DNA of 64,000 nucleotides from Anisakis pegreffii (lineage: Eukaryota > Nematoda > Chromadorea > Rhabditida > Anisakidae), in the NCBI GenBank assembly GCA_035041965.1, contig JAPYMA010000415.1, positions 186,001 to 250,000 of the forward strand. Reading direction: 5' to 3'. Positions within the stretch are counted from its first letter, which is position 1. Each line of letters opens with the position of its first letter. Below are positions 1-13,053 of the stretch, piece by piece. The position numbers were made by a program, and so were the translations under genes. The notes under the pieces were generated by a model that saw only the letters and a program-made list of their open reading frames with translations, searched no databases and was not told the origin of the DNA.

Positions 1-3000
1 GTGAATTCAACAATCTTTCAAGTAAACTGCGATAGATCAATAGTGAAATGGTTTTCGTGAATGAGAGATTAAAATGAATGTATGAAAAAAGTGGAACATT
101 TACTGTAGGAAGGTGGTCTCGGTAAGGTGAAGCGAATAAAGAAATCGCATTTAATTCTTGAATGAATCAAGGAATCACACTACTCTCAGAAGTGTGCACA
201 TAGGAGTGAGGAAGTGAAATCACATCGCTCGTATATCCCAATAACGACTCCTCAGCTCATCATTAAATTCGTCCACATGCTTACTGAAGTCTTAGAATTA
301 GCTCAATTTTTCGAGAGCCGCCGAATAATTATTTTATCCGTCGCCATTCGTACACATAAAAATTTCCAGACGCATTTCACTGTCATTACCGTCGATTTCC
401 CGATGTGTGCAAAGTAATATCAATTTTGATTGCTGACGCATCAAATTCCTACGATCCTATACGAGGAATACGTTTCACACACTTGAATCTTGAACGGGAA
501 ACTAAATTTTCGGAGAATTTTTCCACTGACTTTAACTGAAAACTTGAAGGTTTACTTTAATTGAATTAATAAATTTTTGTAGCCAGAATTAACTGATTAC
601 ACTACGGTGGCTAAGAATCGGAATCACCCGATCAGCACAAAATGGCTTGCTGAGAATTGTACCAAGACGCAAATCGTTTCACCGGTTTTAGTAAGCAGTT
701 GAGGTGAACTCACTAAAAGATACAACTGAGTTGCTGCTGAAATTCATCTTGAGAAGTAGAAAAAAAGAATGTTTTTACCAGCTGTTGCATTCGACTGATG
801 GATGCGTTTTTATTGCTGATAAAAAGCTAATTGTTGAACGTACCAACTAAAATGTTTAAAATATACTCGTTGAGACATCAAAAATCCATCATTAGAACAT
901 TTCCGCACTAAAAAACAATTGCACTGTAAATGCACTTTATCATTGTTCCTCAATAATCCGATTAGTTTTTTCAATAGGCAACACGGATTACTTCAGATTA
1001 TAACTAATGATAACGAACATTTTCATGATCGAATTGATGCAAGTACGGAACCTTTTCATCGACTGAATCTATTCTTAAAATTTCTCACATTACTGGAATT
1101 ATATGGAAAGTAGCTTGTTTTTTCGTCGAGATGTGAAGCTTGAGTTCATCGTATGATCTTGGGAAAATGTGGCTGATTTATAAGATGCCTGGCATGAAGT
1201 GAAATCCAATCATTCCACTGTAACAAAGCCATTTCAAAACAAACGGCTGATACGATGAAACAAACACACAGAGACTGTTCAGGGACGATATGTTTCTAGC
1301 TGAGACGAAAAGTCGATAAGATATCGAATAGTCATTAGAGCATAGAAATGCTTAACACACGTGCATCAGTACAGCATGACTGTGGCGTAAATAACTAATG
1401 ATTAATTCGTACATACGGTCTGCTAGGAAAACAACACAGATTTATTGTTGTTGCATGAGCGGTGAATCGCTATAGGAAATGAGCATGATGAACATGAATT
1501 TTTACGTTTTGAACATTAATGTTAGAAATATTAATGCTAGCAACAACGTCAGTCACATCAACATTTCATGTAATGCTTATCGTTAGATGAGTATTGCTAC
1601 CTATCTATAGCAAACGTTCTCAGTGGAAACCAATGAAAAAATCACCAAAAAATAACTGATTGCTTCTTCAGAGTAAACAAGAGCCATTGGCAGCAACTTC
1701 AACATCAAGCAAACCAAACAAACATTCCCATTGTCTCTAAATATGCAACCGCACATGACCGACCGACCACACCCTAGATAACCACCACCTGAAAACGATA
1801 CACTTTCAAATGTGTACTTAAAATTCGTTGGAGTTGATAGTGGCTGGCTGAATTGCTTAGCGATATTTATTCGTTTGGTTGATTTTGAAAGAATGTTGGC
1901 TGCTGGCTGGCTGTAGCTGCTTCAGTGCTTCAGCATCAATCTGTTCTCCATCATCCGCCTAACTTTTCAATTGGATTGTCAACGAATAGACGAAAAACGA
2001 TGAATGATTCGAAACAAAACGATATGGCAGGAATTCAGTGGCCAGGGTGTATGGATAAGTTGAGAGTTTTTCTTGTCGGTGGTGTTGTGGAGATAAATGA
2101 AGAGAACTGAACGCACTGCTGGATGAAGGAAACACTTGCAAGAAGAAGACAAGTTCATGTTCGATTAGCTGCTCAAGCATCTTTATAGCTAAACTCTCGC
2201 CCATCTATTAAGCACAACTCCAACGGATCATTCATTTTACCATTCATTTGTGTTTGTTTTCTTAAATAGTTCAATAAATATTAGTGTTCTTTATTGTTGT
2301 CTTACATATTATATTAGCCTCATTACAACCCATAAATCTATCGACACCATAATTCATTTGTTTTTCAGTAATCTCTTCCCCGCTCACACCTACAACACAA
2401 CACAACAACAACAGCATTCATTCAGTGACGAATTAGCAGTTGTCTTTAAAATCGGAATTCTCAAATTGTGATTCGAATGTTTCTGTTAAAACTTGATAAC
2501 TGCAATGATAAATTATCGCGTAGAAATTAATAAAGAATCTATCTATCTCAGAGCAACTAAGCCAATCGTATCCCTCCCTTGCCAACCCACTGAACATTCG
2601 AAAGATCGCGCTTGTTCAGGAAGTTTTTCTGAGAACAGCTGCTGGCTGCTATCTTATTATACTTTGATTTCTTTTGGAAACCATTTCTTCGATTTTTACA
2701 CGGCCATTGTGCGCATGCCAATAACGCGTTTTCGATTGAATCAGTATCCTCGTCAATATTACTATGTATTTTAGGAAATGCTCGATGAGATGCAGTGAAA
2801 TTATGCAACCATAATAACTATAATTATGTTGCACAATTCAAAGAAGACATTTTTGTTGGAGAATCACATGAGATTAAGCATAAACAATTGTTCAACTGAA
2901 CAAACATTTGCTTTAACATGTCAAATGGACAGAATCATCCAAAAAAAGCGCAAAAAAAGAGGTTACTATCTGAGCGAAGTGTTATATCATTCATTGTGAA

Positions 3001-4014
3001 ATGTTCACGATGAATGGCAAAAACTGATGTGAGTTCGCATTCCGCTTAAATTTCTTAAAATGTGCACGTAAAATTGGAACTTCATTGTGTTGGATAGACA
3101 GCAGTTTACATTTGAACTGAACGATATTGTCAGTCACATCTGAAAAAAGCAGAGCAAAAAATTGGCGATATTTGATGGAATGAAAATTCTGTGGATGAGA
3201 CAACTTGAAGCCATCATACTTATCATTTTTTGCGTTTCATTTTGTTTCACTTTCGGATAAACTAAATATCAGTTCATCAGTTCTGGAAGGAGATGCATTT
3301 CAGCCTTTTTTGTCGTTCTCAAATGAAACCAAACTGAACCAATACCTTTAAGCAATCAAAAATCGCGCATCAAGAGATTTTCACTCACTCATTTAGAGAA
3401 TAATTCGAAAGAAATGGTCGTCAAGTTGACTGATATCACAATAGGAGGCATCAAACTGGGCGAAGAGTTTCACCAATCCGGCTGCATATTCGTGAATCCA
3501 TGAAAATTGAAGATAAGAATTGCTTCTTTTCATGTCTACAAATCTGCTCGTTATCAACAAACGAGATCAACACGAAGTCTGTGATCGGCTCAAGAGTCAG
3601 CCCTATTTTTTGCCAGATAACAATATGACCGCTGAGAATAGATTGAAATGTGAATGAGGCAATCGATCCATCCGTCACTCCGTCACTGAAATATGCATAT
3701 ACATTCATATGCGCAATTGATCCTTCCTCACACTGGCGGCTTCAAAATCAGCGTTTTGTATTGCGGCGTCGAAGAATATCGTCGAACAATGCAAATTTGC
3801 CGTAAGGACTTTTTAAATTCAGAAATAACGTCTGACTATTATCGGCTTTCAATCGGTCGTCGTTTAGTTTACCTGGAAACAGAAAAATGATGTGAATAAT
3901 GGATGAATGAATGGATGAATGAGAACAACACAGCGAATGTTTAAAAAATGCGAAACGAGCACTATAAACGAACACAACCAATGGGTACATCGAAGCGATT
4001 TGCACACTTTTCCA

Positions 4015-4029
4015 CAACAACAACAACAA
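4015..4029. repeat. (CAA)5 microsatellite
   Basis: Five perfect CAA units. Confidence 0.9.
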
Positions 4030-4100
4030 ATCATTTCAGATTTCATCTGCATTCAACAGAATCTAGTCGAAACGACCGGCTCTAATGCTGCTTTGTGTAT

Positions 4101-4124
4101 TGCTGCTGCTGCTGCTGCTGCTGC
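4101..4124. repeat. (TGC)8 microsatellite
   Basis: Eight perfect TGC units, about 70 bp after the CAA tract. In one frame it would read poly-Ala and in another poly-Cys; neither is a credible gene. Confidence 0.9.
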
Positions 4125-4626
4125 CCTAGCTCTACTTTAACGATTCATTCGTTCAATGGATTCACAGGTATTAAGACCTTAAGGCTTGGCGCCTCGACGC
4201 TTTCAGAAAGTTTGTCGGAAAGAGAGACCATCAACGAGAAAAACTCACAACTTTACTTACACGTTGTACCCATCATATGCGGAGGAATGCGCATGGTCGG
4301 TCGGATGGAATGGTGAAGGATGGATGACTAACTATTGATTTAAATTTAAAACCTTTCCATGACAATATCGCGCCCATGTCAGCAATATCTTTGAGCAACG
4401 ACCATATAAAACGAACAAATGAGTGAAACAAAACACAAATAACGTCGTCGTCCGTAAGTAAGCGAAGTGAATCTAGTAAAGTAAAAAGTTGCTGTTATTG
4501 TTGTTGCTCATTCGCTCCATCTGTCGTGTCCATCCATGCATTCTTACGTTCGTTCGGTTTGTTATTACTTAAGAATTTAGGAATCGAATCGAAATTCTTT
4601 CACAATGTATGTTGTATGTGTTTCGA

Positions 4627-4646
4627 TTGTTGTTGTTGTTGTTGTT
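4627..4646. repeat. (TTG)n microsatellite
   Basis: Six to seven TTG units. Confidence 0.85.
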
Positions 4647-6370
4647 TTGTTATTGTTAAGTGAATGCATAGCGACGAGCGCATTAACAACATCGTTGTGT
4701 GCTGAGATGTGATTATTGGAACGGATGTTTTGTAGTTGGTTGTTGGTATCACCTAGGAGCAGTTAGTTTGTTATTGAAGTATTCGAGTAATCCATCATAG
4801 AGCAGCAGCACATATTACATCGAATCCTTTCAAAGTGTTTTTAGAAAAGAATTTATTTCCAGCAAATGAAGCAGCAGTTTCCACCCCGAACAATTTTCAA
4901 GCTCCCTTGTGGAACGAAGTAATAAATGTAGATGTAGGCAAACGAAAATTATCAACACTCTTTCAATATCTTCTTAACAATTTGCATAAGTCGACTGATT
5001 TGGAGTAGTGATATTGCATGGTATTGCAGAAGATGATATCAGAGGAACGTGATATTCAACAAAATATTGTCATAGGAAGAGCATTGAATCATGCTTAAAA
5101 GATCATTTTTGTATTATTCCTAATCTTATTCGTATTATCAATGTTATTATTTTTATAGCATTATCAACAGCAATGTTACGAAAAGTATATGGGAAAAGCT
5201 TTGAAGATGTTGTTGAAGCAGTGGAAGATACTTCCTACTCAATAATAAAAACCAAACATTTCACTGAACTGAGATTAAAAAGAGGAAGAATTTGTACACT
5301 AATAGAGCGAAGTAACGAGGAGGACAGGGCATTTCTTAGCGAAGTTTGATGACTGGATGGATGCGTTTTCTTTTCTCGATAACCCATTTGGTTGGTCGTT
5401 TAAGAAACCTCATAAGCGTTTAAAAGCGTTCACGAGTTCTTTTTCAGTATTCATTTTTACTCACGTCTTTTCATCTTCAATCTTTATTCAACGCAAATTT
5501 CACGTTTTTTCTGCCACTTTTTTTCCAGTTTGTTTGTTCAGCACAGAATTCTTGTTCCAATAATTATGTTTACATGCAAAACGAAAACTTTTCACTCACT
5601 ACTATTTGATCGCGCAATTCGAAATGTTTTATTGGAACGGGTGCTGTGCATTTACTACACTTAATAGTGAGAGTCTCTCATTTGAATTGCGATTTAATGC
5701 AGAACACATTAATGGGAATACTCATAATGAGATTCCCGGAATGATGAAATCCATGATAAGATTCTCATAGCGCTATGATATGGTTTCTCGACAACTTCAT
5801 TACGTTATGAACCGACCAGAAAACAAAGCGCATCACAACATTGTCGGTGGGTGTTTTAAAGCTGAGTAATTAATTAATGAACTTATCCTATCATTGTTTA
5901 CTAAAGAAACGCATAAAACACTCGAAATGTACGATCAAACTGAAGTCGTCTTTGAGAAAATGATGTTTCTACCAACAAAAAAAAGCAACAAAACTAGCCA
6001 GTGTAATTGGATTGCTGAAATCAGAGCAATTGAGTAGGATGGACAACAAATTGAGCGAATTAACCAAAGAATGAATGAGGAGTTTATCAAGTAAATGATA
6101 ACGCTGACCTGACAACTAAACGCTGATCACTGAATCGATACCAATTTCACTCATCAACAATACCGGCTCATATCACACAATATATTCATTACTAAGCAAT
6201 GCAGCAAGCAGATGTAATAAATCATGAATAATTCTTTTGTTTTCACGATGTAATAATTGTATAATTCATTTCCATTTCACACATCAAAGATCGACGAAAT
6301 TATCTTTTCCTGTTATTGATTTCGCACTAGGTTGATCAGTATGCATCGCTTGTTCATTCCAATGGTGCCA

Positions 6371-6397
6371 TCAATCAATCAATCAATCAATCAATCA
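6371..6397. repeat. (TCAA)n microsatellite
   Basis: Nearly seven perfect TCAA units. Confidence 0.9.
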
Positions 6398-9300
6398 GTC
6401 TCGACATATACAGATCTACATTATCCTAGTACTCAAATATTCGAGTACCACATATAGTGTATCTTAAGATTGCTTGGTCGGTATGTTTTTTGCGTTTATT
6501 TACACATCAATTAGTCGATATTGAAGGGTTGTTGAAATGCTGTCTACTTCCAGTACTTAGCTATTATGTATTCTTAGCGTACTTGATAGAGTTACGGATC
6601 GAAATTACTCAGAGATATGTGCATATTACCTGATCGATAGTATAATATTACAACTATGAGCAATTTTTAAAAGATCACGTTAACATTATTGTTAACGTCA
6701 TAAATGTTATGATTATTAGTGCCTCACCAATAACACTGTAATTAGTAGCATTGTTGAAAGCCTACTCATGATAATAATAATAACAATAGTATTAATAATG
6801 TTGATGAAAGTGCTAATAAAATTAATAATGAGCAAAATAACAATGTCTGCAACAGTGTTTTCATTGCTCAGGTAACGATAATTACAACTGACATAATTTT
6901 GATCATATATGTATTATTTCGAGCACACTTACCCATTATCATGATTATTTGAAAAAATTCTTAGACACATAAATAAATTAACATGTATGTAAGAATTTTG
7001 GCTTATTTGGTTAATTCACTGAATTTTTTCAATTCAACAAAATGCTCAACGAAGAGCAATTCGTCTCTCTCGGAAGATATTCTCACTCTTTAGAACATAA
7101 TAACATCACCTTGCTCTCAATTCGCTGACACTACAATGACTTTCACTGACAATTCATCAGTTTTACCGGTACTTATTGGATGTTTATTATCACAGAAACA
7201 ATGAACGTTCGCATAAATGAATGCCTGCATAGCATATAACCCAGAATCAGTGTGCATCAACCATCTAAGCCTAGCAGAAACAATGCGTTATCCAAGCAAC
7301 ACAACCTTAAATTATGTGCATCATCAATGAATAAAGCCAGATCTATTGTGACAAATCTGTTGAAACGGACGGCAGTAAGTAACCTCAGTGTCGGCAACTA
7401 ACTTAACTCCAATTTCACTTCACTCACAAATATTCGTATGCACACAAACCGAAACAAACAAATCCTTTTAATTATATATGTATATATCGATGATTTCATT
7501 CATTTATACATATATCGAGTTAATATTCAAACTCAGCCCAGTTAACTTATTCAATCCTAACCAAGCACCATATAGCCGTGGGGGTATGCTTAATTAAGCC
7601 CGATTGAAATATGATCAGAGTATAAGCTGATGACTGAACATAATGCTCTCATAGAGCTGACTTCAAATGAACTAAGAATCTGAACAAAAGAAGTACAAAC
7701 CTTCATAGTTCGTTTCACATTTGCATTTTTTCACACGACGACAGAACATTTCACAAATCGCACACCGACTTCATTTGCCATTAGTTAGGAAAGCATTAGG
7801 CAACACTGAATACTAATACACCGAACATATTGATTCGGATAAACTGAAGTACCTTGGAGACGAAGATCAGCACCTGCGAAATCTCATTCGGAAGCCGATA
7901 GTTGCTAAACATTCCTTGAATGTAATTCCTCAACGCGCAATGCTTTCACGCAGAGGAGTCTGCCTTAATGTAACGACTAGATTACACATTCGCAAATGTG
8001 GTTGATGTGCAAAGCACCGTGCGTAACAGCGATAAAAGTAAAACTATAATACTTTTCAGGTAAACTCATTGATGATTTAATATCTGTATAAAAAGCAGCA
8101 ATATCATAATAGTAACGAGCACAATGTTGGATGTTTGTCACCCGCTAACAACTTGTTTAATAGTCAGTGAACGAGTTGAATAGAAAATGGCCAAACCATT
8201 GCCTCTAACAACGTGATGAGAAGCGTGGATCATCCTCCTTAACATGAAATTAATCTCGACTACAGCACAGCATCACTACATTCAATGAAAATGTCAAATC
8301 ATTTCTGACTTCCTTTCTAATAAACGTCCACTTATCGGATGAAACGTGCTATTTAATGTTCCCATTTTTAGACTTTTAGACTTATAGTTCAACAAAACAA
8401 ATCATACTGTGATTACATGATCACCGCATTACATCCACTGATTGATGTACGTCCGAGAAGGAGTATATGCTATTCATGCTATTCATACAATCTTTCGAGT
8501 CTCTGACTCTTCATCACTAATGCCTCGAGTGGAATTGTTTACTGGAAATTAGTCTGTGTTGTGCGAAAGAGTGAGTGAGAACTCTCAATCGAATATGAAA
8601 GTGACACTTTTGAAAATTTTCAAAAGGATTAACTAGAAAATGTGCCGAATGTCTGTTTAGATTAGCGTTTGCGAGTGACGATTCCGATGAAATTTCCACA
8701 CAAAAAATCAGCATTTTCAACCAAAACCACCAACACTGTGTCATGTGCACTGTGCTCAATCATCTATGACATGTTCATTTCAGTTTTACGATTCAATTTT
8801 TTCTGCTGCTGCTGTTTTTGGTGGAGTGCAATTGTTTGGCGTTCAAAAATCTCAAATCAAATTTTGAATGGGTCTCATTTCGTGTCACCGAAAGCATATC
8901 TATCACGCCAAGAGAATGACTAGTGTTCAGTGCTCCTCCCCGGCAATTACTGCTCGTTCCATAAAGAAATCAGCTCAAACACCTGATGCGTGTTTGGCAA
9001 TAAAGTTACCACCACTTTTAACAGAATTTCTTCTTCCAACGAAACATTTTGTAAGTAGTCTATTAATTATGAAGAAAATCGAATAAATCACACACAAAAT
9101 TTCACCACGTAATCAATAAGATTTGTAATTTTTTTGAAACACATAAATGTTACATCATATCATATCATCACGATTATTACAACAGCTATGCTGCTTCAAT
9201 GACGCACAACAAGCTGCAAATTGTAACAATGCTTTTGGAGACGTAACGTAATCCGCTAGGAACTTCATCACTGCGCTTGTCAGAATAAAAAGTGAAATTC

Positions 9301-11211
9301 ACGACGTGTAGTATCCAAAACAACATTCATTCACCAATTGATCGTCGTCTGCGTTCAAAACAACGATCGGTAATAATTCAAAATGAGTGCGCATCATTAT
9401 AACGTCATCGTGTAATTGCGCAGACGAACAAAAAAGTTTTGCTGAACAGATCACTTATCGTCAATTACATGAACTCTTGAAATTGCGTTCTTATTGCGTG
9501 GAAGATTAGTTCAAGAAAAATTAAATTCGACAATTGCGATTGTTTCTGCTTCGACTCGTACTCACTGCCGACCTACGCCGATCTCAACCAACTCATTGTT
9601 CAGAGAAATCCAAACGAAAAAATCCACTGCTGCGTCAGTCCACAGTGCAATATTTCAGTCAGTTCTTTACTTGAAAACGAATGACTTTCACAAAATTTCG
9701 ACAGTAATTTTTGATCCTTTCAAAAAAAATCGTCTTCAGAAAGCATTCTCGAGAATGCGTATCATTCAAAGTCGCTTCAAATATGAACTTTCAATGTGTC
9801 ATCAGCAGTTGATTTTCATGCCAATTGACCAGATGAAACTTATGATATGTTGTTTAATAATAAGTAGCCAAAATTTTTCGGGAACATCGACGACAAAAAT
9901 TCAGAATGAGCATGCAAGCGTTTGAAATTCAGCAGCAGTCCCCAGCGATCATGAAGCTAGATGTTCATAAATTCCTCTCTACACTGCTGAACGAATAAGC
10001 AAGTGAATGAACGAGAAGCTCTTTTGGAAGAAATTCGGTTTTCATCTTTGATCACTTAAGGTTATCAATAGAAAAACAACAAGCAGAGCATAAATACAGC
10101 ATGCATGATTGAATGACACAGCACATGCATACAACACATTTATATACATATGTAATTGCAAGCAAATCCTTTTCTAACGAAGTTTCCATTTTTCTAGGTT
10201 TCAGAACTCTTCACAGGGAATATTTTCGGGAGTGAATCGCGCGCGAAGAAATGATTCGCAGTGTAGCTGACTGATCTCGAGCCTGTAGCTCAAACAGTCA
10301 CAGTTGCACTTGAATGTATCGTTAATTTTCTGCTTTCATCAGCAAGCAAGATGAACATGAATGTCGCTCGGTGTAACACCAACCAATATTCTGCTAGCGG
10401 AAACTGGTAATGTGATGATATTCGAAAAGTTTCTTAATTTGTACTTTGCCGACGATACAAAAAAATTTTATCATTGCTGATAATCTAAACAACTAGAATA
10501 TCTAGTTTTTTATATTTTGGGCAATAATAAAATCAGAAAAAGTATGCACTGGACATGTGATGTGTTGTTGGTTGGACATGTGAACACATGCACTGAACGC
10601 ATTTTAACGCATTTCAATGTTTTATGCCGCACACTCGAAGAGGATGTTCGAAATGAAGTTGTGTTGATGACGAGAAGAAATTGAGTGAGTTTAATGGATC
10701 TGATGTTAGGCATGAAACGAGGTAACTGCGCAAGGAAACGGGAAACAGTTGCTGGAGAACTGACAGACACGAACTGTAAGCAGAGAGAAGGATAAAATCT
10801 CGAATGCCAAATTCCAAAATGCTCAAACACAATGAATCTTTTTTTCAAGCAGAAACTATGAATTTTAAAGTGTAAAACTGAATTCGACTATACCACAGTC
10901 AAATGTTGCTGAATACGTGGACGAATACTTCTTCTCAAAATGTTTTAGTGGTACGCTCAGAACGTGATGTTTCTGAGAACAAGCAATAGTTTGAAGCTTG
11001 CCGGTCTAGTCGAATGATTTTTCATGTGGTCAGATACTGAACTTCGACAAGTTCAATATTCAACAATATTCAGCAGTGTAATATAATACCAAATAGATTG
11101 TTGATTTTGCGAGAAGCTTCAAATCTCACTTGCTTATATACGTGGGACGCATCCATTTGAGAGCTCCTCCACGCATACCCACACACAACTCATTTCATCT
11201 TAATCTATCCC

Positions 11212-11229
11212 TATCGCGATTATCGCGAT
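11212..11229. repeat. Tandem TATCGCGAT pair
   Basis: Two adjacent 9-bp copies, each containing the palindrome ATCGCGAT, in AT-rich DNA about 600 bp before the SL1 element. Could be a protein-binding site; no evidence beyond the sequence. Confidence 0.8.
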
Positions 11230-11820
11230 TGTAAATGAAAGAGATATCCAATTGATCGCCGTAAATCAACGACAATCAGCGACAAAAGATTATGCCGATT
11301 TTATAAAGTTATTTTGGGAATCAACACCGAAAAGCAACGAACAAAAATCACCTCAGAGGTTAAAGTTATATATTTACATGGAAAATGGCTATCAAATATC
11401 ACAATAAAATGGAACAATTGGATTAAATCAAGATGATCGTAACGCACTCTTAACCAGAGATCACTACAACCCCGGTATAAGTTATTCTTAGAAAAATTTA
11501 AAGTTAAAACCAATTCAGATAAGTTCCGCTTTTACTTATGGATCAAAAACTACCACGCCTATCATCCTGAGGTATAAAAGGATGAAGTTGGAGCGACATC
11601 TTCATTTGTAATCGTATTCGATACTTATTATTTGATCATAGTGATTGATCAGTTCGTATTATTATATCTGATTATATCGTAAACGATTATTCTTTAATAA
11701 CATTATTGTCATATTGTTGTTACTATCATTACTATTTAAATTGTTACAATGACCACATAAGCTAGGAATAACTTGAGCGTTTGATATTCTCGAATATTTG
11801 AGGTGCTTATATTAATCCGA

Positions 11821-11842
11821 GGTTTAATTACCCAAGTTTGAG
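11821..11842 (+). ncRNA. Exact spliced leader SL1 sequence, possible SL RNA gene
   Basis: The 22 bases match the canonical nematode SL1 exactly (begins GGTTTAATTACC, ends AAGTTTGAG) and are followed directly by GTAATT, a splice donor in the place expected of an SL RNA. Positions 11822-11832 can pair with 11842-11852 in an 11-bp stem (two G-U pairs) around a nine-base loop. This puts the donor inside a stem, as in stem-loop I of known SL RNAs. Downstream I find no clear Sm-binding site and no resemblance to the usual SL1 RNA intron part, and no 5S rRNA gene nearby. It could be a divergent SL RNA gene, an SL RNA pseudogene, or less likely the 5' end of a retroposed trans-spliced mRNA. The sequence match is certain; function is not. 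Confidence 0.75.
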
Positions 11843-11877
11843 GTAATTGAGCGAATAAACAATTGCTGAAAACTCGA

Positions 11878-12114
11878 CTAATTATTACAATCCCCAAAAA
11901 AGCCGTTTTTCGCACGATCTCGCATTCCAGCACGCAGTTTTGCAACATAATACCCTAACGTTTTGACCGATTGTGAGAAATTCCTACAGATTCTCGTGAA
12001 TCCATTTGTGATTGCATTCTCACAATTCTCACTCGTTTCGTTCATTATCCCCTGCAGCACTGCTATGAAAGCCAAAACTGAAGTTATGACGTGAAACGAT
12101 TGCATTCGTCTCAT
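11878..12114 (-). CDS. Hypothetical small secreted protein
   Basis: 78 codons. After MRR (or from the second ATG, codon 4) a hydrophobic stretch FHVITSVLAFIAVLQG looks like a signal peptide. The mature part would be about 55 residues with three cysteines, an N-glycosylation sequon in NETSEN and a basic segment (KLRAGMRDRAKN). A possible trans-splice acceptor (TTTATTTGAG) lies six bases before the ATG. Its 3' end is antisense to the region just downstream of the SL1 element. I recognise no family, and an ORF of this length could still be accidental. Confidence 0.3.
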   Translation of the reverse strand: MRRMQSFHVITSVLAFIAVLQGIMNETSENCENAITNGFTRICRNFSQSVKTLGYYVAKLRAGMRDRAKNGFFGDCNN

Positions 12115-13039
12115 GAGGTCTCAAATAAAGTCGAATGCCCGATACATATATAGTTTCAATAAGTATCTTTACGAACAATTGATGATGCACTTTTTAATCT
12201 TCGCTATTACTACATTCATACTTCTCCATTATTCATTTATAATACTTCTTCAGCAACATGTCCAATCAAATGCATGAAATATAGACGAGAGGCGTGCGTG
12301 TATGTTTTGAAATTGAGAAATAGATAAATGTTTCTATCCTTCGTACAATAGTTCCCTCATTATTCATTGGGTTCTTCAAGAAATTAGATCGAAAATTCCG
12401 AGAATGAGCACCGTTTGTGAATGATCCAATGGAACCAAGTGGAATCAGTGCATGAATAAGCTCTCCAAGCAGTTTTTAGTCCGTCAATTGCACTTAAAAA
12501 GAGCATTTAAAAATTACACAATAATGCTTCACTGCTCTAATGTTCATTATTCTTTTTGGTTGCTTACTATTAGACAACTATCACTAAGGGAACTGAAAAA
12601 ATTTAGTGGTTGAGAGCAAATTACGTATCAATTGCAACTGACGATGAAATACATCGTTAAAAATTGCTGAATACCCTTCGAGTGCATCAGAAGCTAATTT
12701 ACATTATTCATTCGATCATCATGAATAACTGCTGCATATCGCTGAAAACCATCGCTCTAATGGTGTCGTTCAGGTAGGTTCTTTCCTTTATATGTATGAA
12801 AGCAATCGCACTACAACGTACTATTAACGAATAGTACATAATAAAAGAGCACCCATCTAACGGCAAAGAGGATTGCCTCACAATCATCAGTACAAAAAAG
12901 GAACCATTGTCTAGTCGGGAGAAAAATAATGATGAGACGAGGAAAACGATTCGGAAAGACAAATGCAAATGGAAAATGGAAAATGTGACGAAAATTTTAC
13001 GATGTTTTACATTACGATTTTTCACCTGACTTCTCCACT

Positions 13040-13053
13040 AATGTGTACACATT
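13040..13053. repeat. 14-bp perfect palindrome
   Basis: AATGTGTACACATT reads the same on both strands. It shares the AATGTGTAC arm with the inverted repeat at 41879-41898. Confidence 0.85.

Larger units (their letters stand above)
1..11820. other. Gene-poor intergenic DNA, left part
   Basis: No exon or RNA gene that I can support. It contains CAA, TGC, TTG and TCAA microsatellites (listed), an AAT-rich patch at about 6.77-6.84 kb and scattered TGGA/GAAT-type short repeats. The longest open frame (9494-9925, plus, 143 codons) begins at a non-ATG codon and is low in protein character. Confidence 0.5.

Noticed and set aside
4095..4316. Cys-rich plus-strand frame through the TGC repeat
   Set aside because: The cysteines come only from the microsatellite; no support outside it.
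9494..9925. 143-codon plus-strand open frame
   Set aside because: Begins at a non-ATG codon, has no domain or splice context, and frames of similar length occur elsewhere in this DNA by chance.
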